From Alicyclobacillus hesperidum (GTDB lineage Bacteria > Bacillota > Bacilli > Alicyclobacillales > Alicyclobacillaceae): a stretch of 64,000 nt of DNA. Positions 43,925 through 51,365 of the stretch are shown one piece after another (position 1 is the stretch's first letter; every line of letters begins with the position of its first letter). The notes below the pieces were generated by a model that was given only the letters and a program-made list of their open reading frames with translations, ran no database searches and was not told where the DNA came from. Made by a program: the position numbers and the translations under genes. The stretch is taken from assembly GCF_900107035.1 (NCBI RefSeq), contig NZ_FNOJ01000013.1, positions 1-64,000 of the forward strand. The letters are read 5' to 3'.

Positions 43925-44590
43925 ATGGCGCCTTTCTTTAAGATTTTGCTAGTGGTCATTATTACGGCTGTCGACAATGCCTTACTCGCAGGGATCCTCA
44001 TGCCATCGTCCCTGAATCGAGCAAGAAAGCGAGTGATTGGTGCCGTCGGTTGTCTCCTCGCGATCGCGCAAATCCTAGCCGCCGCCAGTGTCGATAAATT
44101 GATGCACCATATCGAGTTCCAAGTTCTATCGTCGCTACTTCTCGCCTGGATGGCGGTGCGACTCCTCACGACGGCTCCAAATGGCGGTGCCGGGCGCTCA
44201 CCCCATCTCCTCATCTGGCCCATCTGTCGGTTGTTCAGTTTAACTTTTATCGGCAATTTGGACAACATCATCTGGTTGGGATCAACGTTGCAAGGCAATC
44301 GCCTGTGGCTCATCGCCTGGTCCTTGGCAAGCATTCCGGTGTTTGTAGCCGTCTCGCTCTTCCTGGCCAAACAAATGGAGCGCCAGACTTGGATCCTACC
44401 TCTGGGGGCCGCGATGATGGCGTGGGCGGCTGCCTCGCTCATTGTCCAATTGCCGGTCGTGAAAAGCGCGATCGACAGCCTGGAAGACATACCACCAACG
44501 ACGCTACAATGTATCGTCACGCTCGTCATTTTGGGAATGGGTTTGTTGCTGCGAGCGATTGCGGGAAAGGGAAAGTCGCGGGCGCATTAA
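43925..44590 (+). CDS. TerC-like membrane protein under a fluoride riboswitch
   Basis: A 221-residue, six- to seven-segment membrane protein. Two internal repeats each carry the acidic DN pair seen in TerC-type proteins: TAVDNALLAGI in segment 1 and FIGNLDNIIWLG in the middle. TerC relatives move manganese or relate to tellurite resistance. GGGAGAG precedes ATG 43925. The fluoride riboswitch upstream is the odd point: it suggests a role in fluoride or metal-fluoride stress. The 3' end overlaps the convergent gene at 44504-45004 by 87 bp. Confidence 0.8.
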   Translation: MAPFFKILLVVIITAVDNALLAGILMPSSLNRARKRVIGAVGCLLAIAQILAAASVDKLMHHIEFQVLSSLLLAWMAVRLLTTAPNGGAGRSPHLLIWPICRLFSLTFIGNLDNIIWLGSTLQGNRLWLIAWSLASIPVFVAVSLFLAKQMERQTWILPLGAAMMAWAAASLIVQLPVVKSAIDSLEDIPPTTLQCIVTLVILGMGLLLRAIAGKGKSRAH

Positions 44591-45004
44591 TGTGCATATC
44601 CCAGCAAGTGCGGCGACAATGGCCGCGACATCGATAGGAAGATGGCTCAATCCGGCCCCAAGACCCATGCAAAGGCTGGCTAGACACTGCGCGAGCCAAG
44701 CAGCCATGCGGCCCGCAAATGCAGTGTTCGCTACGGCTCGCATGTCTGATGCCGAAACCAAGAGACGGTGCCCAAACAACCAACCACCTACGATACTAAG
44801 TGTGCAGATTCCGATCGCGTGCGCGAGAGCGGAGGGCAAGGACACCCCGGCATGCAGCGCACTGATGCCGCCAAGCCAGAGACAGCCCGCGGAACTCACG
44901 GCAAACACCATGTCCACCCAACTGCGCCGTGGCCACCCGAATGCCGTCTCTGCATTGGATCCGGCTCCAATCAACGCACTTGCGAGCCACATGCCCCATT
45001 GCAT
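44504..45004 (-). CDS. Unknown membrane protein, third gene of the crcB operon
   Basis: A 166-residue protein that I cannot assign to a family. It has about four hydrophobic segments: MWLASALIGAGSNAETAFGW at the start, a middle pair (AVSSAGCLWLGGISAL, GICTLSIVGGWLFG), and LAQCLASLCMGLGAGLSHL followed by a basic, Gln/Asp-rich soluble tail of about 25 residues. GGAGGGG lies 5 bp upstream of ATG 45004, so translation is well supported. It follows crcB by 76 bp on the same strand and lies downstream of the second fluoride riboswitch. The segments with small residues suggest a transporter or channel accessory. The end overlaps the TerC-like gene. Confidence 0.7.
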   Translation of the reverse strand: MQWGMWLASALIGAGSNAETAFGWPRRSWVDMVFAVSSAGCLWLGGISALHAGVSLPSALAHAIGICTLSIVGGWLFGHRLLVSASDMRAVANTAFAGRMAAWLAQCLASLCMGLGAGLSHLPIDVAAIVAALAGICTLMRPRLSLSRNRSQQQTHSQNDERDDTL

Positions 45005-45080
45005 CGCTGCCCCTCCGTTCCTCACATGGTTACATTACGGCAGGAACCATGTGATGGCGAGGGACAGGCGCCCCACCAGG

Positions 45081-45440
45081 CTACAGCCAAAGTTGCACGA
45101 GCCAGGCAACGACGAGACCCAGCCCGAGTGAACTGACGAGATAGACGAGGGAAAGCATGCGATTTGTGCGAAACAATGCGATGGTGTCCACTGAGAGTGC
45201 GGAAAACGTTGTGAACCCTCCACAGAAGCCTGCGCCAAGCACGATAAACAAGGAAGGTGCAGTCACCGCAAAGAGACCGGCGAAAATGCCAAACAGCGCA
45301 GTTCCCAACATATTGATCAGCCAAGTCCCCCACGGGAAGGCGGATCGGGCGTAACCCCCAACCAGCCTACCCACTTCATACCGTGCAAGAGCACCGAATG
45401 CCGACCCGCAGGTGGTCAACCAGAGCGTCGTGCCAATCAC
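45081..45440 (-). CDS. crcB: Fluoride channel subunit CrcB/FluC (copy 1)
   Basis: A 119-residue, four-segment protein of the Fluc fluoride channel family, which exports fluoride passively. Family motifs are GSAFGALARYEV at the N-terminus, the conserved Asn in WLINMLGTALFGI, and the phenylalanine-box GFCGGFTTFSAL. It starts at GTG 45440 with GGAGGT 6 bp upstream and overlaps the previous crcB stop by 4 bp. Paired crcB genes as here usually encode a heterodimeric channel with the two halves in opposite orientation. Confidence 0.93.
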   Translation of the reverse strand: MIGTTLWLTTCGSAFGALARYEVGRLVGGYARSAFPWGTWLINMLGTALFGIFAGLFAVTAPSLFIVLGAGFCGGFTTFSALSVDTIALFRTNRMLSLVYLVSSLGLGLVVAWLVQLWL

Positions 45441-45847
45441 GCGGATACCTCCTCGGTCGGCCGTTTCGTCGCTTGCGTCAGAGTAGCCATCAGCCACTGT
45501 CCACCAAAGGCCGCAGCTGGGCCGCAAAGCCCGGTTGCCAGTATATAGGTGAACGCAAGGACGGGTGCTTGACTGAACAAAGGTAAACTACCTTTGGCAA
45601 AGGTGGAAAATGTGGTGAATCCGCCCATGACGCCTGTACCAAGTCCCACGACTAGCCAATCAGGCCTTATGCGTCTGAACGCTGTGTGCTGAATGACGCC
45701 TAGCAAAAACGAGCCGGTGATATTAATGAGCAATACATCAATAGGGAACTTCCCCCAGCCCCCCATACCTTCACTGATCAGCGCGCGTAGTAGACCCCCG
45801 ATGGCACCGCCCAGAAAGACCGCGGCCATCCGCTTCCATTCCTGCAT
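45437..45847 (-). CDS. crcB: Fluoride channel subunit CrcB/FluC (copy 2)
   Basis: A 136-residue paralogue of the downstream crcB gene. The N-terminal segment has GGAIGGLLRALI, the conserved Asn lies in LLINITGSFLLGVI and the Phe box is VMGGFTTFSTF. GGGGGGAGA precedes ATG 45847 by 6-7 bp. It is the first gene after the fluoride riboswitch and terminator and is translationally coupled to copy 1. Confidence 0.94.
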   Translation of the reverse strand: MQEWKRMAAVFLGGAIGGLLRALISEGMGGWGKFPIDVLLINITGSFLLGVIQHTAFRRIRPDWLVVGLGTGVMGGFTTFSTFAKGSLPLFSQAPVLAFTYILATGLCGPAAAFGGQWLMATLTQATKRPTEEVSA

Positions 45848-45879
45848 GCGAATCTCCCCCCAAAGTTCTTCCGCACGCG

Positions 45880-45971
45880 AAAAAGGCCCCTGCAACGTAC
45901 CGATTGCAGTGCAATCGGTACGTTGCAGGAGCCATCATCCCTCGCGGGCGGTTTTGGTGAGCCCCATCACC
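45880..45971 (-). promoter_or_regulatory. Fluoride (crcB) riboswitch upstream of the crcB operon
   Basis: On the minus strand GGTGATGGGGCTCACC (45971-45956) is followed by AAAACC, CCGCGAGG and GATGATGGCTCC. The order of elements is that of the fluoride aptamer, and the loop GGGGCT can pair with GGCTCC through wobbles. The end of the aptamer overlaps an unusually long terminator: CCTGCAACG-type arms 45889-45908 and 45910-45929 pair perfectly (about 19-20 bp) and extend through GGCTCC/GGGGCC, ending in five T (45884-45880). Fluoride binding should prevent that terminator and allow crcB expression. Confidence 0.95.
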
Positions 45972-45985
45972 ACTTGATTAGGCTC

Positions 45986-46015
45986 ATTATACTGGGGAAC
46001 TGTCTTGTCTGCCAA
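45986..46015 (-). promoter_or_regulatory. Promoter of the crcB operon
   Basis: TTGGCA (46015-46010), an 18-bp spacer and a consensus TATAAT (45991-45986) lie immediately upstream of the fluoride aptamer. Confidence 0.8.
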
Positions 46016-46021
46016 GATTGT

Positions 46022-46045
46022 CATGGCGCATGATGCTGCGCCATG
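46022..46045. repeat. Inverted repeat between the YcaO gene and the crcB operon
   Basis: A perfect 9-bp stem, CATGGCGCA with TGCGCCATG, with a 6-nt loop. There is no T tract on either side. It lies 153 bp after the YcaO stop. The remaining bases from 46046 to 46198 contain no gene I can support. Confidence 0.6.
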
Positions 46046-46198
46046 TTCGATATGCAGAGGCCATTTCGCTTACGCGGTACTGATATATCGTATGCGGCTA
46101 GGCGCATTTTGCGAAGCCCTATTGTTTCTCTTGGCGCGTGATGGCCGCGTGTCAAACAACGCCCCGGGGGCCAATGGACGAGGCGACCAACAACCGCA

Positions 46199-48175
46199 TT
46201 ACGAAAACGGATGACTGTCCGGATTCAAATCGTCTTCTGTCAATATGCGCGCAGCATAACCCAGACGATAAGGCAGTTCAAACAGCCTTGACAACCCTCG
46301 CACTCGTTGCAGTCCATATCCCCATGTGATCGGCGTCATGCCCGGAACCAGAACCTTGACCGCAGAGAGTCCGGCATATGATAATTCCGCGCTCGTTTGT
46401 TGAACTACGACGACGTCGAACCCCCGGTGATGTAAATCTCGAACAACGGCGTCGAGGATAAGCCGAATGTCTCTGGAAGCCAGTTGATATCGAGCGGCTG
46501 CAGTCATATACGTTTCCTCGACGGATTGCACAGGTCTTTGCCTAGTACACTCCAACAGAAACGCCCAACGCGGGTACGCCTCAGGCAACGCTGCCACGGC
46601 ATTGTGGTCGAGAATGTCCCTTATAGTACGCGGATCCTTGAACATCGCCCGGGCTTGATTGCGCCTTGCCTCTGGTGAACGGCGCAGATTGAACACTTGT
46701 ACTGTCAGTTCACGCAGTGCGCCATGAACGGCTTGATAAGGGTTGATGTGGCACGCCGATCCGCTGACCACTTTCGGGTATTGGTGCAAGCGATGGATAC
46801 CCACGGCACACACGACTGGTATATCGAGATCGGGTGATAATTGAAACAGCCGTACTTCGTAGCCCATGTCATCCAGCGTGTGGAGCATATGTGCCGTTTG
46901 CGCGGGACAATGGGCGCCTATGGTCAATTCGGGAACTGGCTGTTTCGCGTACCACATGTTCAAGAATCCGTCGCGCTCAAGGACTTCAAAAATTCCGTGG
47001 AGTACGGCCTCTTCTACACTTCCTCCAATTGCACATCCATTCGACGACTCAGTGACAAATCGCCTTTCATCGGCGGTTGGCCCATAATAGGCCATTTGCT
47101 CAGGGATGAGGACTGGTATGTTCTGTCTCGTCGAATAGGCCCAGACCCACGAATACCTCTTTTCTTCATCAAAGGGTTCTAACAACGAATACGTAGATGG
47201 TAGCAACTCGTAGCAATGTAAACCGAAACGCGAAGGATGTATGGCATTTTCCGCGAACTCCGCATACCTGCCAAAGACGATAGGCTTTCGATTTACCGCC
47301 TGAAATCCGCAACTGCGCTCCAGCACTTCCAGCATGGCAGATTGCCTTGCGGCAGTGGATGTCGGACCAGAACCATAGCCGGCAATCTCCGCACCGGCAG
47401 GCGTATATATGAACGCCGCGGCCTGAGCAAACGCTGTATCGTCGCTATGCTTATGAATAACCGAGATGTAGCCCACGTCGGAGTGAAAGAACATGCGCTT
47501 TAGCTGTTCGAAATCGATGTTCTTCACCCGTAACGCCTCTTCGTCGGCGAGCGCACATGACGCAAACTCAAGCTGTGCAAGCGCGGGATGATCATCCGGT
47601 ATGAGCCCGCAACGTGGGCAATCGTGATTCGGAAGGACGGGAACCCACTCGGCATGTTCGTCGCTATATACACAAACGTGTCCCCGTGCATGAGGCATTC
47701 CCTCAGGTTGCAGGATAGACTGTATTTCTTGCACAACCAAATTGAACAGCTTTTCCATTGCCATTGCCGACATCTCGAAAGGCTCTGCCAATTCCTCGAT
47801 CAGCGTGCCACTTTGTTGGCCAAAGAAATGTTGTAGAACACTACGCTCAAAGCTGTTTTCCCACCGCAACTGTAAGCACGTCGCACAGCCTGGTACCCCC
47901 GGTGTTTCGAATGGACCCAAGAAGGCAGTCGTTCCTCGCCCAAGCACAGGCAGGACGGGAATCTGCAACGACCTGCACTTGTCCAACACCGACTGTTCAA
48001 ATTCCGAAAGCATATCGGACGCAAGGATCACGAGTTGTACGTCAACCTGTTCCAATTCGTCGAGTGAGCAGTCATTCAGAATGCCAATCTCAGTCGATTG
48101 ACTGGCTAGCTGCTGCCAAGTCGCAAGCAACTGCGGACCTAATATAGGGCCGTTATGAAATAACACAATACACAT
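46199..48175 (-). CDS. Fused YcaO cyclodehydratase (TOMM biosynthesis C/D fusion)
   Basis: A 658-residue enzyme of the azol(in)e-forming peptide family: YcaO domains use ATP to cyclise Cys, Ser or Thr of a precursor peptide. The N-terminal half is an E1/ThiF-like cyclodehydratase partner domain with four zinc Cys (C97 and C100 in GVPGCATC, C186 and C189 in HDCPRCG). The C-terminal half is YcaO, with the ATP motifs MLEVLERSCG (residues 281-290) and IFEVLERDGFLNMW, then GALRELTV. The end HPFS resembles the Pro-rich terminus needed for activity. GAGGGAG 5 bp upstream favours ATG 48175; longer starts to 48271 are possible. No dehydrogenase, protease or dedicated exporter is adjacent. Confidence 0.88.
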   Translation of the reverse strand: MCIVLFHNGPILGPQLLATWQQLASQSTEIGILNDCSLDELEQVDVQLVILASDMLSEFEQSVLDKCRSLQIPVLPVLGRGTTAFLGPFETPGVPGCATCLQLRWENSFERSVLQHFFGQQSGTLIEELAEPFEMSAMAMEKLFNLVVQEIQSILQPEGMPHARGHVCVYSDEHAEWVPVLPNHDCPRCGLIPDDHPALAQLEFASCALADEEALRVKNIDFEQLKRMFFHSDVGYISVIHKHSDDTAFAQAAAFIYTPAGAEIAGYGSGPTSTAARQSAMLEVLERSCGFQAVNRKPIVFGRYAEFAENAIHPSRFGLHCYELLPSTYSLLEPFDEEKRYSWVWAYSTRQNIPVLIPEQMAYYGPTADERRFVTESSNGCAIGGSVEEAVLHGIFEVLERDGFLNMWYAKQPVPELTIGAHCPAQTAHMLHTLDDMGYEVRLFQLSPDLDIPVVCAVGIHRLHQYPKVVSGSACHINPYQAVHGALRELTVQVFNLRRSPEARRNQARAMFKDPRTIRDILDHNAVAALPEAYPRWAFLLECTRQRPVQSVEETYMTAAARYQLASRDIRLILDAVVRDLHHRGFDVVVVQQTSAELSYAGLSAVKVLVPGMTPITWGYGLQRVRGLSRLFELPYRLGYAARILTEDDLNPDSHPFS

Positions 48176-48401
48176 CATATCTCCCTCATCCGAACCCATC
48201 ATCGGCAACAATGTTTCTCTGAAAATAACGATTGATGTGCGAGTCAGGATGCACTCTATGCCATTACCCAATAGAAAGTGTCAATGCTGCGCGTATCTTT
48301 TTGCTCGTGGAAATGTGCGCCTTACCCCCTCCATCCGCCCTGCTCTGTCATTTGTTTCATGACATAACCTGCACCATGTCGGCTTCAAGGGAGGGATTGC
48401 G

Positions 48402-48530
48402 ATGTACGGAACCTTTGGCGGATACACACGGTGGGCTGTTGTATTTCTGATTATCTTCGTGTTGTTCTTCCTGCTCGTACCAGGTTATGTTGGCGGCGGA
48501 TCCTGCGCTGGCGGTGCAGTCGGCTATTGA
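48402..48530 (+). CDS. YjcZ-like small membrane peptide (copy 1)
   Basis: A 42-residue protein with ATG 48402 and AAGGGAGGG 6 bp upstream. A short Gly/Tyr N-terminus (MYGTFGGYTR) is followed by one membrane helix (RWAVVFLIIFVLFFLLVP) and a Gly-rich tail with a single Ser-Cys (VGGGSCAGGAVGY). The overall pattern resembles the YjcZ family of small sporulation proteins. It is transcribed away from the YcaO gene and is followed 19 bp later by a close paralogue. The Gly-Ser-Cys tail could in principle be a substrate of the YcaO enzyme; this is unproven. Confidence 0.8.
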   Translation: MYGTFGGYTRWAVVFLIIFVLFFLLVPGYVGGGSCAGGAVGY

Positions 48531-48549
48531 TGAAAAGGGGGAAATCTGC

Positions 48550-48684
48550 GTGTACGATGGAGGCGCCTTTGGGGGATATACCCGCTGGGCTGTTGTGTTC
48601 CTGATTATCTTTGTCCTGTTCATTCTGCTGGTTCCCTATTGGGGCGGCGGCGGTTCCTGTGCTGGCGGAGCCGTAGCATATTAA
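48550..48684 (+). CDS. YjcZ-like small membrane peptide (copy 2)
   Basis: A 44-residue paralogue of the preceding peptide. It begins at GTG 48550 with AAAGGGGG 8 bp upstream. The core YTRWAVVFLIIFVLF is identical, followed by ILLVPYWGGGGSCAGGAVAY. The tail again contains one Ser-Cys in a Gly run. The DNA of the core is also very similar to the third copy at 60479-60589, so the family has been duplicated recently. A terminator follows, so copies 1 and 2 form a two-gene unit. Confidence 0.8.
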   Translation: MYDGGAFGGYTRWAVVFLIIFVLFILLVPYWGGGGSCAGGAVAY

Positions 48685-48697
48685 GATGGATGGTTGC

Positions 48698-48730
48698 AAA
48701 GGCGGCGGGATGGTTCTCCGTCGCCTTTTT
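48698..48730 (+). terminator. Terminator of the two-peptide unit
   Basis: AAAGGCGGCGG (48698-48708) pairs with CCGTCGCCTTT, with one mismatch, and is followed by five T. Confidence 0.85.
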
Positions 48731-48890
48731 GGATTCGACGAAAACCACATGGTATCGAAAATCCAAGTCGGCATCTATATACACTTACCCGAACGATTAC
48801 CATTTCACTTGGACCGATATGTGCCATTTGGCTTCCTGTGCGGCCAGCGCTATCATAGATGGGTATGTCACGCGGGAGGAGTGGTAACCC

Positions 48891-49793
48891 ATGCGAACCA
48901 ACGGCGCTCGCACAGCATGGATGGTCACGTTTCTTGTGACCGCTTGGGGCTTTAATTGGCCGTTATCGAAAATGGCCCTGGCGTTCACGCCACCCATTTT
49001 GTTCTCGGGCATGCGTACGCTTGCCGGAGGCATCATCCTTCTTATCGTGGCCAGGATCACCCGCCCTGGGCAGTTAAACCTTCGGAAAACCTGGTATATC
49101 TATCTCATTTCCAGCTTGTTTAATATCATCCTGTATTACGCACTTCAGACGATTGGGTTAGCTTATCTGCCATCAGGCCTTTTTTCCGCCATCGTCTTCT
49201 TACAACCCATGCTCGTTGGCATCCTGTCCTGGTTATGGCTTGGCGATCCGATGCACGCATGGAAAGTAGCCGGCCTCGTGCTCGGTTTCGTAGGTGTCGG
49301 CGTCATCAGCCTCGGTAGTCTTAGCGGCGTGCACAGTTCCAACATCGGCATCGTATTGGCCGTGGCGACTTCCGTCTCCTGGGCCATTGGCACAGTCTAC
49401 GTCAAAAAGACGTCCAGCCTAGTCGATCCGGTATGGCTCGTCGCCATCCAACTGGTTATCGGCGGCATGCTGATGAGCGGCATAGGCAGCGCCATCGAAC
49501 CACTGCAGTCCATTCGCTGGACCGGTGAATTCATCGCGCTGTTCGCCATCATTTCCGTGATCGTCATCGCTCTCGGCTGGCTTGTCTACTTTACGCTTAT
49601 TGGCTCCGGCGAAGCCACGAAGGTTGCCTCGTACACGTTTCTCATTCCACTCATTTCCGCCTTTGCAAGTGCGTTGCTGATGCGCGAGCCGCTCACACTA
49701 TCGCTCGTCGGAGGCCTCGTGCTCGTGCTCGTGAGCATCTACTTGGTGAACCGTCCCGCACCAGCAGTGAAAGAAAAAGCATCGATGCAATGA
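48891..49793 (+). CDS. EamA/DMT-family transporter
   Basis: A 300-residue, ten-segment protein of the drug/metabolite transporter superfamily with two EamA repeats (residues about 8-140 and 150-290). Typical segments are TAWGFNWPLSKMAL, FSGMRTLAGG, ALQTIGLAYLPSGLFSAIVFLQP and SYTFLIPLISAFASALLMREPLT. Members export amino acids, nucleobases or other metabolites. GGGAGGAG precedes ATG 48891. Substrate not inferable. Confidence 0.9.
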   Translation: MRTNGARTAWMVTFLVTAWGFNWPLSKMALAFTPPILFSGMRTLAGGIILLIVARITRPGQLNLRKTWYIYLISSLFNIILYYALQTIGLAYLPSGLFSAIVFLQPMLVGILSWLWLGDPMHAWKVAGLVLGFVGVGVISLGSLSGVHSSNIGIVLAVATSVSWAIGTVYVKKTSSLVDPVWLVAIQLVIGGMLMSGIGSAIEPLQSIRWTGEFIALFAIISVIVIALGWLVYFTLIGSGEATKVASYTFLIPLISAFASALLMREPLTLSLVGGLVLVLVSIYLVNRPAPAVKEKASMQ

Positions 49794-49823
49794 ACAAAGG
49801 GGCGGGCATATCGCCAGCCCCAA

Positions 49824-50405
49824 TCACGATTCGGTTGCCTCGACAAAACGCTCGCCGCCGACAATGCGCTCTGTCGGATAGACACGACGCACGCGTTGCA
49901 CGATGATGGCACCTATCACGGCCTTCACAAAGTCCCCTGGCAAAAAGGGCCACATACCGCCTGCGAGCGCAGACCCCCATGGCTTAAGCGACGGCACCGC
50001 ATGTCGTAGCCAAAGGACACCCGGAATATAACAGATGCAGTCGCCTAGAAAGAATAACACGAGGACAAGTTTCCACCACTCCCCGCGCGATCCCGCTGGA
50101 ATCCGCTGCACCACGAAGCCCGCGAAAAACGCGCAAAACGGCCATCCCCATATGTATCCGGCTGTTGGTCCGAGCAACAGGCTTGGCCCGGCGTGGCCGC
50201 CGATCAACGGAAGCCCGGCGAGATCGAGCACAATCAGCAAAACAAACGTGAGTCCGCCATACCACGGGCCAAGTAAGGCACCACACACCATGATCACAAG
50301 TGTCTCCAAGGTGATAGGAACAGAACCAATCGGCAACTGAACTAGACTTAGAACGGCAAACAATGCAACAAACAGGGCACAGAAAATCAATCCACGAAAC
50401 TTCAT
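49824..50405 (-). CDS. bioY: BioY biotin transporter S component
   Basis: The 193-residue, six-segment protein binds biotin for the energy-coupling factor system. Family motifs are LPIGSVPITLETLVIMVCGALLGPWYGG, GGHAGPSLLLGPTAGYIWGWPFCAF and FLPGDFVKAVIGA. It is divergent from the ECF genes, and both share one BirA operator; this indicates biotin repression of the whole transporter. The C-terminal tail is basic then acidic. GGGGAG precedes ATG 50405 by 5-6 bp. Confidence 0.95.
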   Translation of the reverse strand: MKFRGLIFCALFVALFAVLSLVQLPIGSVPITLETLVIMVCGALLGPWYGGLTFVLLIVLDLAGLPLIGGHAGPSLLLGPTAGYIWGWPFCAFFAGFVVQRIPAGSRGEWWKLVLVLFFLGDCICYIPGVLWLRHAVPSLKPWGSALAGGMWPFLPGDFVKAVIGAIIVQRVRRVYPTERIVGGERFVEATES

Positions 50406-50418
50406 GCATCGCTCCCCT

Positions 50419-50447
50419 TTGCAAAAATCTGATTGTTAACCTAGTAT
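50419..50447 (+). promoter_or_regulatory. Promoter of the ECF genes
   Basis: TTGCAA (50419-50424), a 17-bp spacer and TAGTAT (50442-50447). The -10 box lies between the two halves of the BirA operator. Confidence 0.55.
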
Positions 50448-50464
50448 ATATCACAGGTTAACAA
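50433..50464. promoter_or_regulatory. BirA (BioR-type) biotin operator
   Basis: The perfect inverted repeat TTGTTAACC (50433-50441) and GGTTAACAA (50456-50464) with a 14-bp spacer is the known BirA operator of Firmicutes. It overlaps the divergent promoters of bioY and the ECF genes, so biotinyl-AMP-bound BirA would shut both off. Confidence 0.95.
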
Positions 50465-50507
50465 TTGGCGCTAGATCCAATATTCCTGCTGACGAGGAAC
50501 ATGAACG

Positions 50508-51365
50508 ATGAAATCTGTAGCGATCTCTATCGAATGGGAACGCGTCGTTGTCAGACGCGTTGGTGCAACGCACGCCGTCCTTTGTGACATCTCGTTTGCG
50601 ATTCGGGCAGGCCAAATGGTCGCCGTCGTCGGTCACAACGGCGCCGGCAAGACGACGTTGGCGCGCGTAATGACGGGCCTCATCCCGATTGCAGCCGGAG
50701 CCGTGAAAGTCTTCGGGCAACCGCTTCCGACACAGCGCAGACTCGTGCAAATGGGATTTCAGCCACCTAGTGCCCAGCTCCTCGGCACCACGATCGCAGA
50801 AGAACTGGCCATTGCCCTGGCAGCACGTCCTTGTGAAACAGGGGAAGTGGAAAGCGATGCTCGACGCATGCAAGCGGAGATGCACGCACTATGCCGACGC
50901 TTCGGCCTCAACATGCCACTGACCACCCCAGTCCATCACTTGTCCGGCGGCCAAGTGGCTCGGCTTTGCATCGCCAGTGCCATAGCGTCAGGGGCTTACA
51001 TTCTCGTGATGGACGAAACGCAAGCCGAGCTCGATCCCGCTGCTCGACAAGCGATGCGTCAGCTCTTTCGCGATCTCGCTGAACAAGGCAGGACGATCCT
51101 GCTCATAACCCACGACATGGAAGACGTGTTAGCCGCCGACCGGGTGCTCGTACTGGAGGCCGGGAGATTGGTTGACGACTTACCAGTGAGATCGTTCTTC
51201 TATTCGGAACGAGGCGGCGCGACGCCTTGTCAACAACATGGCTTTGAGGAACCATTTCTCGTGCGCGCCGCGCGATCGACGAATCATCGCCTAGGCTTGC
51301 GTCTCTCGCCGGTTACCGAGATGGAGTGGACGGAGGGACTGCAACATGTATCTGCATGCCGCTAA
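50508..51365 (+). CDS. ECF transporter ATPase (EcfA1)
   Basis: A 285-residue ATPase of an energy-coupling factor transporter. Walker A is GHNGAGKTT, the Q-loop is FQPPSAQLLG, the signature is LSGGQVARLCIAS, and the Walker B end is VMDETQAELD; the usual Pro after DE is Thr here. A C-terminal extension of about 50 residues follows. It overlaps the next ORF by 20 bp. The BirA operator upstream and divergent bioY indicate biotin as the substrate. Confidence 0.92.
   Translation: MKSVAISIEWERVVVRRVGATHAVLCDISFAIRAGQMVAVVGHNGAGKTTLARVMTGLIPIAAGAVKVFGQPLPTQRRLVQMGFQPPSAQLLGTTIAEELAIALAARPCETGEVESDARRMQAEMHALCRRFGLNMPLTTPVHHLSGGQVARLCIASAIASGAYILVMDETQAELDPAARQAMRQLFRDLAEQGRTILLITHDMEDVLAADRVLVLEAGRLVDDLPVRSFFYSERGGATPCQQHGFEEPFLVRAARSTNHRLGLRLSPVTEMEWTEGLQHVSACR

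Noticed and set aside
46005..46329. Short open frames between the crcB operon and the YcaO gene as a precursor peptide
   Set aside because: No good ribosome site and no core-like Cys/Ser/Thr pattern; part of the stretch is opposite the YcaO coding region.
48357..48774. Minus-strand open frames opposite the two small peptides
   Set aside because: They arise from the repeated coding DNA of the tandem peptides; the plus-strand genes have ribosome sites and a terminator.
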